Shown here in pieces: positions 17,436 to 26,915 of a stretch of DNA of 64,000 nucleotides; the stretch's first letter is position 1; each line of letters opens with the position of its first letter. Origin of the DNA: Streptomyces sp. TRM68367 (GTDB lineage: Bacteria > Actinomycetota > Actinomycetes > Streptomycetales > Streptomycetaceae). A program made the position numbers and the translations under genes. Below the pieces are notes generated by a model. The model saw nothing but the letters and a program-made list of their open reading frames with translations. It ran no database searches and was not told the origin of the DNA. Location: the NCBI RefSeq assembly GCF_014495685.1, contig NZ_JACTVI010000001.1, positions 128,023 through 192,022 of the forward strand. Reading direction: 5' to 3'.

Positions 17436-18854
17436 GTGACCAGCGCAGAGCAGGCACTCAAGTCAGGAGCCAGAACGGCTCACCCCGATCATCTCGGGCA
17501 CGTCATCTTCATCGCGGCCGCCGCCGCGATGGGCGGCTTCCTCTTCGGCTACGACAGCTCCGTCATCAACGGCGCCGTCGAGGCCATCCGCGACCGCTAC
17601 GACATCGGCGCCGCGGCCCTGGCCCAGGTCATCGCCATCGCCCTGGTCGGCTGCGCCATCGGCGCCGCGACCGCCGGCCGCATCGCCGACCGCGTTGGCC
17701 GGATCCGCTGTATGCAGATCGCCGCGGTCCTGTTCACGATCAGCGCCGTCGGCTCCGCACTGCCCTTCGCGCTGTACGACCTCGCCTTCTGGCGGATCGT
17801 CGGCGGCTTCGCCATCGGCATGGCCTCCGTGATCGGCCCGGCCTACATAGCCGAGGTCGCCCCGCCCGCCTACCGCGGCCGGCTCGGCTCCTTCCAGCAG
17901 GCCGCGATCGTCGTCGGCATCGCCGTGTCCCAGCTGGTCAACTGGGGCCTGCTGAACGCCGCCGACGGCGACCAGCGCGGCAAGCTGATGGGCCTCGAGG
18001 CCTGGCAGGTCATGCTCGGCGTCATGGTCGTCCCGGCCGTCCTGTACGGCCTGCTCTCCTTCGCCATACCCGAGTCCCCGCGCTTCCTGATCTCCGTCGG
18101 CAAGCGCGAGCGGGCCCGCGAGATCCTCGCCGAGGTCGAGGGCAAGGGCGTCGACCTCGACGCCCGCGTCACCGAGATCGAGCACGCCATGCACAGTGAG
18201 CACAAGTCCACCTTCAAGGACCTGCTCGGCGGTAGCTTCTTCTTCAAGCCGATCGTCTGGGTCGGCATCGGCCTGTCGGTCTTCCAGCAGTTCGTCGGCA
18301 TCAACGTGGCGTTCTACTACTCCGCCACGCTGTGGCAGTCGGTCGGCGTCGACCCGACGGACTCGTTCTTCTACTCGTTCACCACGTCGATCATCAACAT
18401 CCTCGGCACCGTGATCGCGATGATCTTCGTGGACCGCATCGGCCGCCGCCCGCTGGCCATCATCGGCTCGGTCGGCATGGTCATCGGCCTCGCACTGGAG
18501 GCCTGGGCGTTCTCGTACCACCTCGTCGACGGAAAGCTGCCGGCCACCCAGGGCTGGGTCGCCCTGATCGCGGCCCACGTGTTCGTCCTCTTCTTCGCCC
18601 TGTCGTGGGGCGTGGTCGTCTGGGTCATGCTCGGCGAGATGTTCCCCAACCGGATCCGCGCCGCCGCCCTGGGCGTGGCCGCCGCCGCGCAGTGGATCGC
18701 CAACTGGGCCATCACCGCGAGCTTCCCGTCGCTGTCCGACTGGAACCTGTCCGCGACCTACGTGATCTACACGGCCTTCGCCGCGCTGTCCGTGCCGTTC
18801 GTCCTGAAGTTCGTCAAGGAGACGAAGGGCAAGGCGCTGGAGGAGATGGGCTGA
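17436..18854 (+). CDS. glcP: MFS glucose permease GlcP
   Basis: This is a sugar/H+ symporter of the major facilitator superfamily with twelve predicted membrane helices in 472 residues. Sugar-porter signatures are present: FGYDSSVINGA (helix 1), GRIADRVGRIRCM, YIAEVAPPAYRGRLGS, PESPRFLI in the central loop, FQQFVGINVAFYYS (helix 7), DRIGRRPL, and the terminal VKETKGKALEEM. In S. coelicolor the orthologous position next to smc holds glcP1, the main glucose transporter feeding glucose kinase and carbon catabolite repression. GTG 17436 is preceded by GAGGAG; an earlier in-frame TTG lacks a ribosome-binding site. Confidence 0.9.
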   Translation: MTSAEQALKSGARTAHPDHLGHVIFIAAAAAMGGFLFGYDSSVINGAVEAIRDRYDIGAAALAQVIAIALVGCAIGAATAGRIADRVGRIRCMQIAAVLFTISAVGSALPFALYDLAFWRIVGGFAIGMASVIGPAYIAEVAPPAYRGRLGSFQQAAIVVGIAVSQLVNWGLLNAADGDQRGKLMGLEAWQVMLGVMVVPAVLYGLLSFAIPESPRFLISVGKRERAREILAEVEGKGVDLDARVTEIEHAMHSEHKSTFKDLLGGSFFFKPIVWVGIGLSVFQQFVGINVAFYYSATLWQSVGVDPTDSFFYSFTTSIINILGTVIAMIFVDRIGRRPLAIIGSVGMVIGLALEAWAFSYHLVDGKLPATQGWVALIAAHVFVLFFALSWGVVVWVMLGEMFPNRIRAAALGVAAAAQWIANWAITASFPSLSDWNLSATYVIYTAFAALSVPFVLKFVKETKGKALEEMG

Positions 18855-18912
18855 ACACCCCGATGAACTCGGGGAGAAGGGCCAAGTCCCCGCTGCCCTC
18901 TCCCCGACACCC

Positions 18913-18955
18913 ACCGCCGCCCCGGTTCGGCCACTGCCCGAGCCGGGGCGGCGGT
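18913..18955. terminator. Bidirectional hairpin between glcP and the LLM oxidoreductase gene
   Basis: ACCGCCGCCCCGG (18913-18925) and CCGGGGCGGCGGT (18943-18955) are perfect 13-base arms with a 17-base loop, placed exactly between two convergent genes. Confidence 0.85.
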
Positions 18956-18969
18956 CTCCTGCGGCGCGC

Positions 18970-19941
18970 TCATGCCGTGAGCGCGGGCAGCACCCGCTCA
19001 CCGAACAGATGCAGGCTCCGCCACCCCTCGTCCACCGGCATCCCGCCCGACAGCGGATGCAGCACGTAGGAGTCCAGGTCCAGGGACACGCACTCCTCCG
19101 GCGTGAGGATCCGGTACACCCCTTCCGCGCGCAGCTCGTCCACCGTCGTGGCCCCCGACTTCACCGCCGACCGCACCCCGCCCGACTGCCAGGAGGCGTA
19201 CGTCCGCGCCTCGTGCAGGAAGTGCCGGCCGTACTCGGCCCACGCCCGGTCCGGGTCTTCGGCGATGTGCAGCAGCGGCGTCTCGGCGGCCGGCATCATG
19301 GCCCAGCCCTCGGTGCCGTACTCGGCGAGCCGCTCCTTGTAGTAGGCCGCCAGCTCCGGCAGATGCGCGCTCGGGAAGAACGGCAGGCCCAGGCGCGCGG
19401 CACGGCGGGCGGCGGCCTTGGAGGAGCCGCCGACCAGCAGTAGCGGGTGCGGGTCGGTGTACGGGCGCGGCGTGACCCGTACCGTACGGCCCCGGTACGT
19501 GAACGGCTCGCCCGTCCACGCCTTGAGCAGCGTCTCCAGCAGCTCGTCCTGGAGCTTCCCGCGCCGCTCGAAGTCCACGCCGTGCCGCGCGTACTCCTCC
19601 GGCCGGTACCCGATCCCGGCCACCGTCACCAGCCGGCCGCCGCTCAGCAGATCCAGCACGGCCATGTCCTCGGCCAGCCGCAGCGGGTCGTGCAGCGGGC
19701 CGATGGCCGCGGACACCGTGACCGCGACGCGCCGGGTCGCGCCGAACACCGCGCCCGCGAAGGCGAACGGCGACGGCAGCCAGTTGTTGTCGGCGCCGTG
19801 GTGCTCCTCGGTCTGCACGGTGCTGATCCCGCGGTCGTCGGCGTACGCGGCCATCTCCAGGGTCGCTCGGTAGCGGGCGCTGAGCGCGGCGGAGGTGGCG
19901 CCGGGTGCGACGAGGTTGAAGCGTACGACCGTGACGGGCAT
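18970..19941 (-). CDS. LLM-class flavin-dependent oxidoreductase
   Basis: The 323-residue protein is of the luciferase-like monooxygenase (TIM barrel) superfamily, probably using FMN or coenzyme F420. Typical segments are ERGISTVQTEEHHG-like ADDRGISTVQTEEHHG, LAEDMAVLDLLSGGRLVTV, GIGYRPEEYARHGVDFERRG and PLLLVGGSSKAAARRAARLG. The substrate cannot be assigned. The ATG at 19941 is preceded by GGGGGA. It is convergent with glcP and probably monocistronic. Confidence 0.88.
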   Translation of the reverse strand: MPVTVVRFNLVAPGATSAALSARYRATLEMAAYADDRGISTVQTEEHHGADNNWLPSPFAFAGAVFGATRRVAVTVSAAIGPLHDPLRLAEDMAVLDLLSGGRLVTVAGIGYRPEEYARHGVDFERRGKLQDELLETLLKAWTGEPFTYRGRTVRVTPRPYTDPHPLLLVGGSSKAAARRAARLGLPFFPSAHLPELAAYYKERLAEYGTEGWAMMPAAETPLLHIAEDPDRAWAEYGRHFLHEARTYASWQSGGVRSAVKSGATTVDELRAEGVYRILTPEECVSLDLDSYVLHPLSGGMPVDEGWRSLHLFGERVLPALTA

Positions 19942-20229
19942 GGGAAACGTCCCCCTTCACCGACGGATGTGCAGGGGGACGTTAGCTGACGGGTCGTCAG
20001 ACAGCCAGGGGTTCCGGTTCCTCTTCCGCTGCGGCCGGGGTGACCGAGGCAGGCTTCGGCGGAGGATTCCCGGCTCACGCCGCTTGGTCGCTCCGCGAGC
20101 GTCAAGTCGTACGCGATCAGCGCCAGCCGGTTGGAACCAGCCCGGTTTGCCCAACGATCGGAGCATGACGCGCTGACTTGGTTCCTCTGCGGCGGTCGCG
20201 ACCAACGTCACCCTCCCGGGGGTCGGTGA

Positions 20230-20800
20230 GAACGCGGCATGGACGCAGACCGCCCAGTGCCGCGGGAGCCGGAAGCCGAGGGGCTGCGCGGTGAAGCCCG
20301 CCGAGTACATCGACATCGAGTTGATCAGCAGCATGCCGATCAGTGCGATCAGTAGATGCGGCACCGCGAGCCACGGACGGCAGGATCTCGCCGAGGAAGG
20401 ACACCGGGTCGGCCGCCGAGGCCAGGTCCGACGTGGAGACCGCCATCACCGCGCCCATCGGGACCATGGGCAGGACGACCAGACCGGCGCCGCCGACCGT
20501 CGTGCCCACGATCGCCTTTGAGGACGCCGTACGCGGCAGGTGGCGGGTGAAGTCCGGCGCGGACGGGATCCAGCTGACGCCGCCGGCCGCGATCAGCCCG
20601 GTGCCGGCGATCATCGCGGCCACCGGGCCGGCGGACCGGCGACGAAGGCCGGCAGGGCATAGGCCCCGGTCACCGCGTTGATCGTCTCCCAGCCCCAGCG
20701 TGCGACCCAGATCAGCGAACCGGGCAGCAGATTGCCGCGCTGCCCGAACACCGCCCGGGACAGCGCTATGCCGGGCGCGCCGCCGCGAGATGTCTTCACA
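20230..20800 (-). pseudogene. Decayed NCS1-family (cytosine/purine) permease
   Basis: On the minus strand permease text can be followed in three successive frames. First comes GIALSRAVFGQRGNLLPGSL with WVARWGWETINAVTGAYAL (20795 to about 20650). Next is GLIAAGGVSWIPSAPDFTRH, RTASSKAIVGTTVGGAG and SAADPVSFLGEILP (about 20640-20385). Last is HLLIALIGMLLINSMSMYSA followed by GFTAQPLGFRLPRHWAV (about 20360-20270). These match the middle part of NCS1 nucleobase permeases of the CodB type. Both ends are lost and there are at least two frameshifts, so no functional transporter is made. The rest of the 1-kb gap between 19942 and ftsY shows no other gene. Confidence 0.78.
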
Positions 20801-20943
20801 TACTGGACGCGTTGTGGCTCCACCCTGTGGGGCTTCCATCCGACGCGAGGTCGGACCGCGGGCCAGCCCGGCCCGGCGGGGCCTGTGGGCCCCTGCGCGT
20901 ACAGCGAACGGCCGACAGGGGGGTCACGCATACTGGGTCTGTT

Positions 20944-22152
20944 ATGGAAATCGTCATCCTTGCTGTAGTCATCGCCGTGGTCGTGCTCGGCGCACTCGGC
21001 GGGCTCGTCGTCGGCAGCCGGCGCAAGAAGCAGCTGCCCCCGCCGCCGCCCGCCGCGCCCGACATCACCGCCCCACCGGCCGAGCCGCACGTCGGCGACG
21101 AGGCCGAGACGCCGCGCGAGGAACCGCGCAGAACGATCGAGGAGGTGGACCTGCCCGACGGCTCGGCTCCCGTCGCCGTCGAGGAACCGCCCGTCGAAGA
21201 GCTCCCGCCGACCGAGATCGAGGTTCCCGAGCCCACCGCGGGCCGCCTGGTCCGGCTGCGCGCCCGCCTCTCGCGCTCGCAGAACGCCCTCGGCAAGGGC
21301 CTGCTCGCGCTGCTCTCGCGCGAGCACCTCGACGAGGAGACCTGGGAGGAGATCGAGGACACCCTGCTCACCGCCGACGTCGGCGTGCAGCCCACCCAGG
21401 AGCTGGTCGAGCAGCTGCGCGAGCGCGTGAAGGTGCTCGGCACGCGCACCCCGGAGGAGCTGCGCGGCCTGCTGCGCGAGGAGCTGGTCAAGCTGGTCGG
21501 GGCCGACCTGGACCGCACCGTCAAGACCGAGCCGGAGACCAGCAAGCCGGGCATCGTGATGGTCGTCGGCGTCAACGGCACCGGCAAGACCACCACCACC
21601 GGCAAGCTCGCCCGCGTCCTGGTGGCCGACGGGCGCAGTGTCGTGCTCGGCGCCGCCGACACGTTCCGGGCCGCCGCCGCCGACCAGTTGCAGACCTGGG
21701 GCGAGCGGGTCGGCGCGCACACCGTGCGCGGACCGGAGGGCGGCGACCCGGCCTCCGTCGCGTTCGACGCGGTGAAGGAGGGCAAGGAGATGGGCTCCGA
21801 CGTGGTGTTGATCGACACCGCCGGGCGCCTGCACACCAAGACCGGCCTCATGGACGAGCTCGGCAAGGTCAAGCGGGTGGTGGAGAAGCACGCCCCGCTG
21901 GACGAGGTGCTGCTCGTGCTGGACGCGACGACCGGGCAGAACGGCCTCGTGCAGGCCCGGGTGTTCGCGGAGGTCGTCGACATCACGGGCATCGTGCTCA
22001 CCAAGCTGGACGGCACGGCCAAGGGCGGCATCGTGGTCGCCGTGCAGCGCGAGCTGGGGGTGCCGGTGAAGCTGGTCGGGCTCGGTGAGGGTGCGGATGA
22101 TCTGGCGCCGTTCGAGCCGGAGGCGTTCGTGGACGCGCTTATCGGAGAGTGA
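20944..22152 (+). CDS. ftsY: Signal recognition particle receptor FtsY
   Basis: This GTPase docks SRP-ribosome complexes at the membrane. The 402-residue protein starts with an N-terminal membrane segment (MEIVILAVVIAVVVLGALGG, residues 1-20) typical of actinobacterial FtsY. A Pro/Glu-rich acidic linker follows, then the N domain (about 100-190) and the G domain with GVNGTGKTTTTGKLA (about 209-223), DTFRAAAADQL, DTAGRLHTK and TKLDGTAKGG. The partner gene ffh is 7.4 kb downstream. Confidence 0.96.
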   Translation: MEIVILAVVIAVVVLGALGGLVVGSRRKKQLPPPPPAAPDITAPPAEPHVGDEAETPREEPRRTIEEVDLPDGSAPVAVEEPPVEELPPTEIEVPEPTAGRLVRLRARLSRSQNALGKGLLALLSREHLDEETWEEIEDTLLTADVGVQPTQELVEQLRERVKVLGTRTPEELRGLLREELVKLVGADLDRTVKTEPETSKPGIVMVVGVNGTGKTTTTGKLARVLVADGRSVVLGAADTFRAAAADQLQTWGERVGAHTVRGPEGGDPASVAFDAVKEGKEMGSDVVLIDTAGRLHTKTGLMDELGKVKRVVEKHAPLDEVLLVLDATTGQNGLVQARVFAEVVDITGIVLTKLDGTAKGGIVVAVQRELGVPVKLVGLGEGADDLAPFEPEAFVDALIGE

Positions 22153-22182
22153 ACCCTGGCGAAGAGTCGTATCTGCTCAAGA

Positions 22183-22221
22183 AGCGCCCGCCCCCCAAGG
22201 TGCAGTTGGAGGGCGGGCGCT
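22183..22221. terminator. Bidirectional hairpin between ftsY and the prim-pol-like gene
   Basis: AGCGCCCGCCC (22183-22193) and GGGCGGGCGCT (22211-22221) are perfect 11-base arms around a 17-base loop, 30 bases after the ftsY stop, between convergent genes. Confidence 0.8.
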
Positions 22222-22244
22222 GCGCTGTGTACGACGGTGTCCGG

Positions 22245-22910
22245 CTACGCCCGCGACCGATGCGCCACGTAAGCCAGCGTCCCCAGCAGCAACCGCGCTG
22301 CCGGTGGCTCGGTCGCCGTGTCCAGGGCGGGGGAGCGCAGCCAGCTGACCGGGCCCAGTCCGCCCCGGTCCGACGGCGGAGCCGTGATGTACGCGCCGGG
22401 GCCGAGGCCGCGCAGGTCGAGGGCCGACGGGTCGTCCCAGCCCATGCGGTACAGCAGCGTCGGCAGCTCGGCGGCGGCGCCGGGGGCGACGAAGAAGTGG
22501 GCGCGGCCCTCCGGTGTCGCGGTGACCGGGCCGAGGGGCAGGCCCATGCGCTCCAGCCGGGCCAGCACGAGCCGCCCGGCGGGCTCGGCCACCTCGATCA
22601 CGTCGAACGCCCGCCCCACCGGAAGCATCAGCGCGGCGCCCGGGACCTCGCTCCAGGCGGCGGTCACCTCGTCCAGCGTCGCCCCGGCGGGGATCTCCGG
22701 CGCGAAGTCCAGCGGATGCGCACCCGGTGCCCGGCAGTCGCGGCGCCCGCAGGAACAGGCGCCCGCGCTCGCCCGCGCGCCCGGCGCCACGTCCCAGCCC
22801 CACAGCCCGGTGTACTCGGCCGCGGCTGTGCAGTCCGACGCGCGGCCGCGACGGCGCGAACCGGACCGGATGTCGCGCATGCCCCGGCTGATACCGATCG
22901 TGAAGCCCAT
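22245..22910 (-). CDS. Prim-pol N-terminal-domain-like protein
   Basis: The 221-residue protein resembles the Streptomyces proteins annotated as bifunctional DNA primase/polymerase (N-terminal domain only). Visible features are GLWGWDVAPGARA, a Cys cluster ACSCGRRDCRAPGAHP (possible metal knuckle), LPVGRAFDVIEV (the acidic metal-ligand region) and GPGAYITAPPSD. No helicase or C-terminal domain is present, so it is at most a stand-alone prim-pol fold and catalytic activity is uncertain. I chose the ATG at 22910 (MGFTIGISRGMRD) with GGAGGGGG before it; a start at 22979 has no ribosome-binding site. It is convergent with ftsY and divergent from nsdA. Confidence 0.78.
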   Translation of the reverse strand: MGFTIGISRGMRDIRSGSRRRGRASDCTAAAEYTGLWGWDVAPGARASAGACSCGRRDCRAPGAHPLDFAPEIPAGATLDEVTAAWSEVPGAALMLPVGRAFDVIEVAEPAGRLVLARLERMGLPLGPVTATPEGRAHFFVAPGAAAELPTLLYRMGWDDPSALDLRGLGPGAYITAPPSDRGGLGPVSWLRSPALDTATEPPAARLLLGTLAYVAHRSRA

Positions 22911-23365
22911 GCCCCCTCCAACGGGTCCGGCCCACCGGTGGTTACGAAGCGGACGCGGTGCGTGACTCTCTGTCCTCAACTCCCGTGCCCGTGCCGCTCG
23001 GCTCGGAGACGGCGTCTTGGAGCGCCCCGGGTGGTGTGCTCAGCGGTGCGCGCCCCTGGCGTGCACCTCTCCGCCCGCTCCTGGCTGTCCTGTGTCAAGT
23101 GAATCGCGCTTGCGCCACCGTGAGTTCATTCGAAGGGGTGGCGAATGGTGGCGATTCTGTAAACCCACGCCTGGACGCGTGATCGTGGGATTACTTTGTG
23201 TGCACGGGTCCTGCTGGAGGCACATGCAAGCGTGGGTATGCCGGAGGCAAGTCGGCTTCCCGTTCGAAGGGTGAGAATCACCGGACGAACGGCCGCATTT
23301 ACCGGCATTCTGATAGGGCTTGGCGCACTCAAGCGACAAGTGGTCTCAGGGATGGGGGCGTTCCA
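22911..23365. other. Divergent intergenic region upstream of nsdA
   Basis: 455 bases with no gene. It includes AT-richer patches (GATTCTGTAAACCC near 23155; GCATTCTGATAGGGC near 23308) where nsdA promoters are likely, and two GGAGGCA-containing blocks near 23215 and 23243. No clear operator or hairpin was found. Confidence 0.45.
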
Positions 23366-24856
23366 GTGAGCGGCAGCGGCGGTGGCGGTACGAACGTTGT
23401 GGGTGCGGACAAGCGCCCCAACGAGCTGCTCGCCTCGTGGTTCGTGCGCAGCGGCTGGTCCAAGGGCGAGCTGGCGCGCCAGGTAAACCGCAGAGCACGC
23501 CAGTTGGGCGCCAACCACATCTCCACGGACACCTCGCGCGTACGCCGCTGGCTGGACGGCGAGAACCCCCGCGAGCCGATCCCCAGGATCCTGTCCGAGC
23601 TGTTCTCCGAGCGCTTCGGCGTCGTGGTCTCCGTCGAGGACCTGGGACTGCGGACCGCTCGCCAGTCACCGTCCGCAACCGGCGTGGACCTGCCCTGGAC
23701 GGGCCCGCAGACCGTGGCCCTGCTCAGCGAGTTCTCGCGCAGCGACCTGATGCTGGCGCGGCGCGGTTTCCTCGGGACCTCGCTGGGCCTCTCAGCGGGC
23801 CCGTCCCTCGTCGAGCCCATGCAGCGCTGGCTCGTCCCCTCGCCCCCGGCTTCCCGGCCGGAGCCCGAGTCCGAGCATGCCCTCTCCGGACGCGCCCGGG
23901 GCCGGCTCTCCAAGCCGGAGCTGGATCTGCTGGAGACGACCACCGTGATGTTCCGGCAGTGGGACGCCCAGTGCGGCGGCGGCCTGCGCCGCAAGGCGGT
24001 CGTCGGCCAGCTGCACGAGGTGACGGACCTCCTCCAGGAGCCCCAGCCCGAGGCCACCACCCGTCGGCTGTTCAAGGTCGCCGCCGAGCTCGCCGAACTG
24101 GCCGGCTGGATGTCGTACGACGTCGGGCTGCAGCCCTCCGCGCAGAAGTACTTCGTGCTCGCCCTGCACGCCGCCAAGGAGGCCGGTGACCGGCCGCTCG
24201 GCTCGTACATCCTCTCCAGCATGAGCCGCCAGATGATTCACCTCGGCCGGCCCGACGACGCCCTGGAGCTGATCCACCTCGCGCAGTACGGCAGCCGGGA
24301 CTGCGCGAGCCCGCGCACCCAGTCCATGCTGTATGCGATGGAGGCCCGCGCCTACGCCAACATGGGGCAGCCCGGCAGGTGCAAGCGGGCGGTCCGGATG
24401 GCCGAGGACATCTTCGCCGAGGCCGGCGAGTGGGATGAGCCGGACCCCGACTGGATCCGCTTCTTCAACGAGGCCGAGCTGCACGGCGAGAACTCCCACT
24501 CCTTCCGTGACCTCGCCTACGTCGCCGGGCGCAGCCCCACCTACGCCTCCCTGGCCCAGCCCCTGATGCAGCGAGCGGTGCAGTTGTTCGCCGAGGACGG
24601 CGAGCACCAGCGGTCGTATGCGCTGAACCTGATCGGCATGGCCACCGTGCACCTGCTCCAGCGCGAGCCCGAGGAGAGCGCGGGGTTCGCCACCCGGGCC
24701 ATGCAGGTCGCCAAGAAGGTCCGTTCCGAGCGGGTCAACACTCGTATCCGAAAGACCGTCGACACGGCCGTCCGCGACTTCGGCGACCTCGCCGAGGTCG
24801 GCGACCTCACCGACCGGCTGGCCGTCGAGCTGCCCGAGACCGCCGAGGCGGTCTGA
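23366..24856 (+). CDS. nsdA: NsdA, negative regulator of sporulation and antibiotic production
   Basis: The 496-residue protein matches the Streptomyces regulator NsdA; disruption in S. coelicolor raises antibiotic production and alters sporulation (known for the family). The N-terminus (about residues 15-80: LLASWFVRSGWSKGELARQV, DTSRVRRWLDGENPREPIPR) looks like a helix-turn-helix. The rest is helical and TPR-like (KYFVLALHAAKEAGDRPLGS, MLYAMEARAYANMGQPGRC, QRSYALNLIGMATVHLLQ). I chose GTG 23366 (MSGSGGGGTN), the family start. There is no operon partner. Confidence 0.9.
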   Translation: MSGSGGGGTNVVGADKRPNELLASWFVRSGWSKGELARQVNRRARQLGANHISTDTSRVRRWLDGENPREPIPRILSELFSERFGVVVSVEDLGLRTARQSPSATGVDLPWTGPQTVALLSEFSRSDLMLARRGFLGTSLGLSAGPSLVEPMQRWLVPSPPASRPEPESEHALSGRARGRLSKPELDLLETTTVMFRQWDAQCGGGLRRKAVVGQLHEVTDLLQEPQPEATTRRLFKVAAELAELAGWMSYDVGLQPSAQKYFVLALHAAKEAGDRPLGSYILSSMSRQMIHLGRPDDALELIHLAQYGSRDCASPRTQSMLYAMEARAYANMGQPGRCKRAVRMAEDIFAEAGEWDEPDPDWIRFFNEAELHGENSHSFRDLAYVAGRSPTYASLAQPLMQRAVQLFAEDGEHQRSYALNLIGMATVHLLQREPEESAGFATRAMQVAKKVRSERVNTRIRKTVDTAVRDFGDLAEVGDLTDRLAVELPETAEAV

Positions 24857-25206
24857 CCGCCCGAGGAACCCCCTGAACCCCGGCCGCGGCCGGCCCTCCC
24901 GAACTGCCCGACTCGGCTCCCCCATGCCAGGTCATCGGAAGGCTGCCCGCGGCCGGAACCTTGGCGCGACCACGGCAGGGACGCGGGTACAACCATCAAG
25001 GTTGCGCCACGATAACGATCCGATCGCCGAGCATCTCGCGGTTCATCGAGGTGTAACACACACGGTGCCTTCGTCACGGCGGCGAAACATCGAGGGGCCA
25101 CGACCGAAACCGCGCTGCGCCAATCTCGTGCCGCATAACCGGCCCGCCCCATCAATCCGCTCAGGCTTCGCCCGCACGGGGCCGTACCAACGACGAGGAG
25201 ACGCCG
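24857..25206. other. amtB upstream region
   Basis: 350 bases without a gene. It holds a short palindrome CAACCATCAAGGTTG near 24990, an AT-richer patch CACGATAACGATCCGATCG near 25010, and the GlnR boxes described separately. It is the control region of the nitrogen operon. Confidence 0.7.
25053..25088 (+). promoter_or_regulatory. GlnR-binding boxes of the amtB operon
   Basis: Two half-site pairs of the GlnR type (GTnAC-n6-GAAAC) are present: GTAAC (25053-25057), six bases, GGTGC (25064-25068); then GTCAC (25073-25077), six bases, GAAAC (25084-25088). The second is a perfect consensus. GlnR is the global nitrogen regulator that activates amtB-glnK-glnD under nitrogen limitation in S. coelicolor; the tandem a-site/b-site layout here agrees with that. 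Confidence 0.85.
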
Positions 25207-26885
<1,679 letters not shown>

Positions 26886-26915
26886 GGAGAAGGCAAACAG
26901 AACAGGAGTCGTTGG

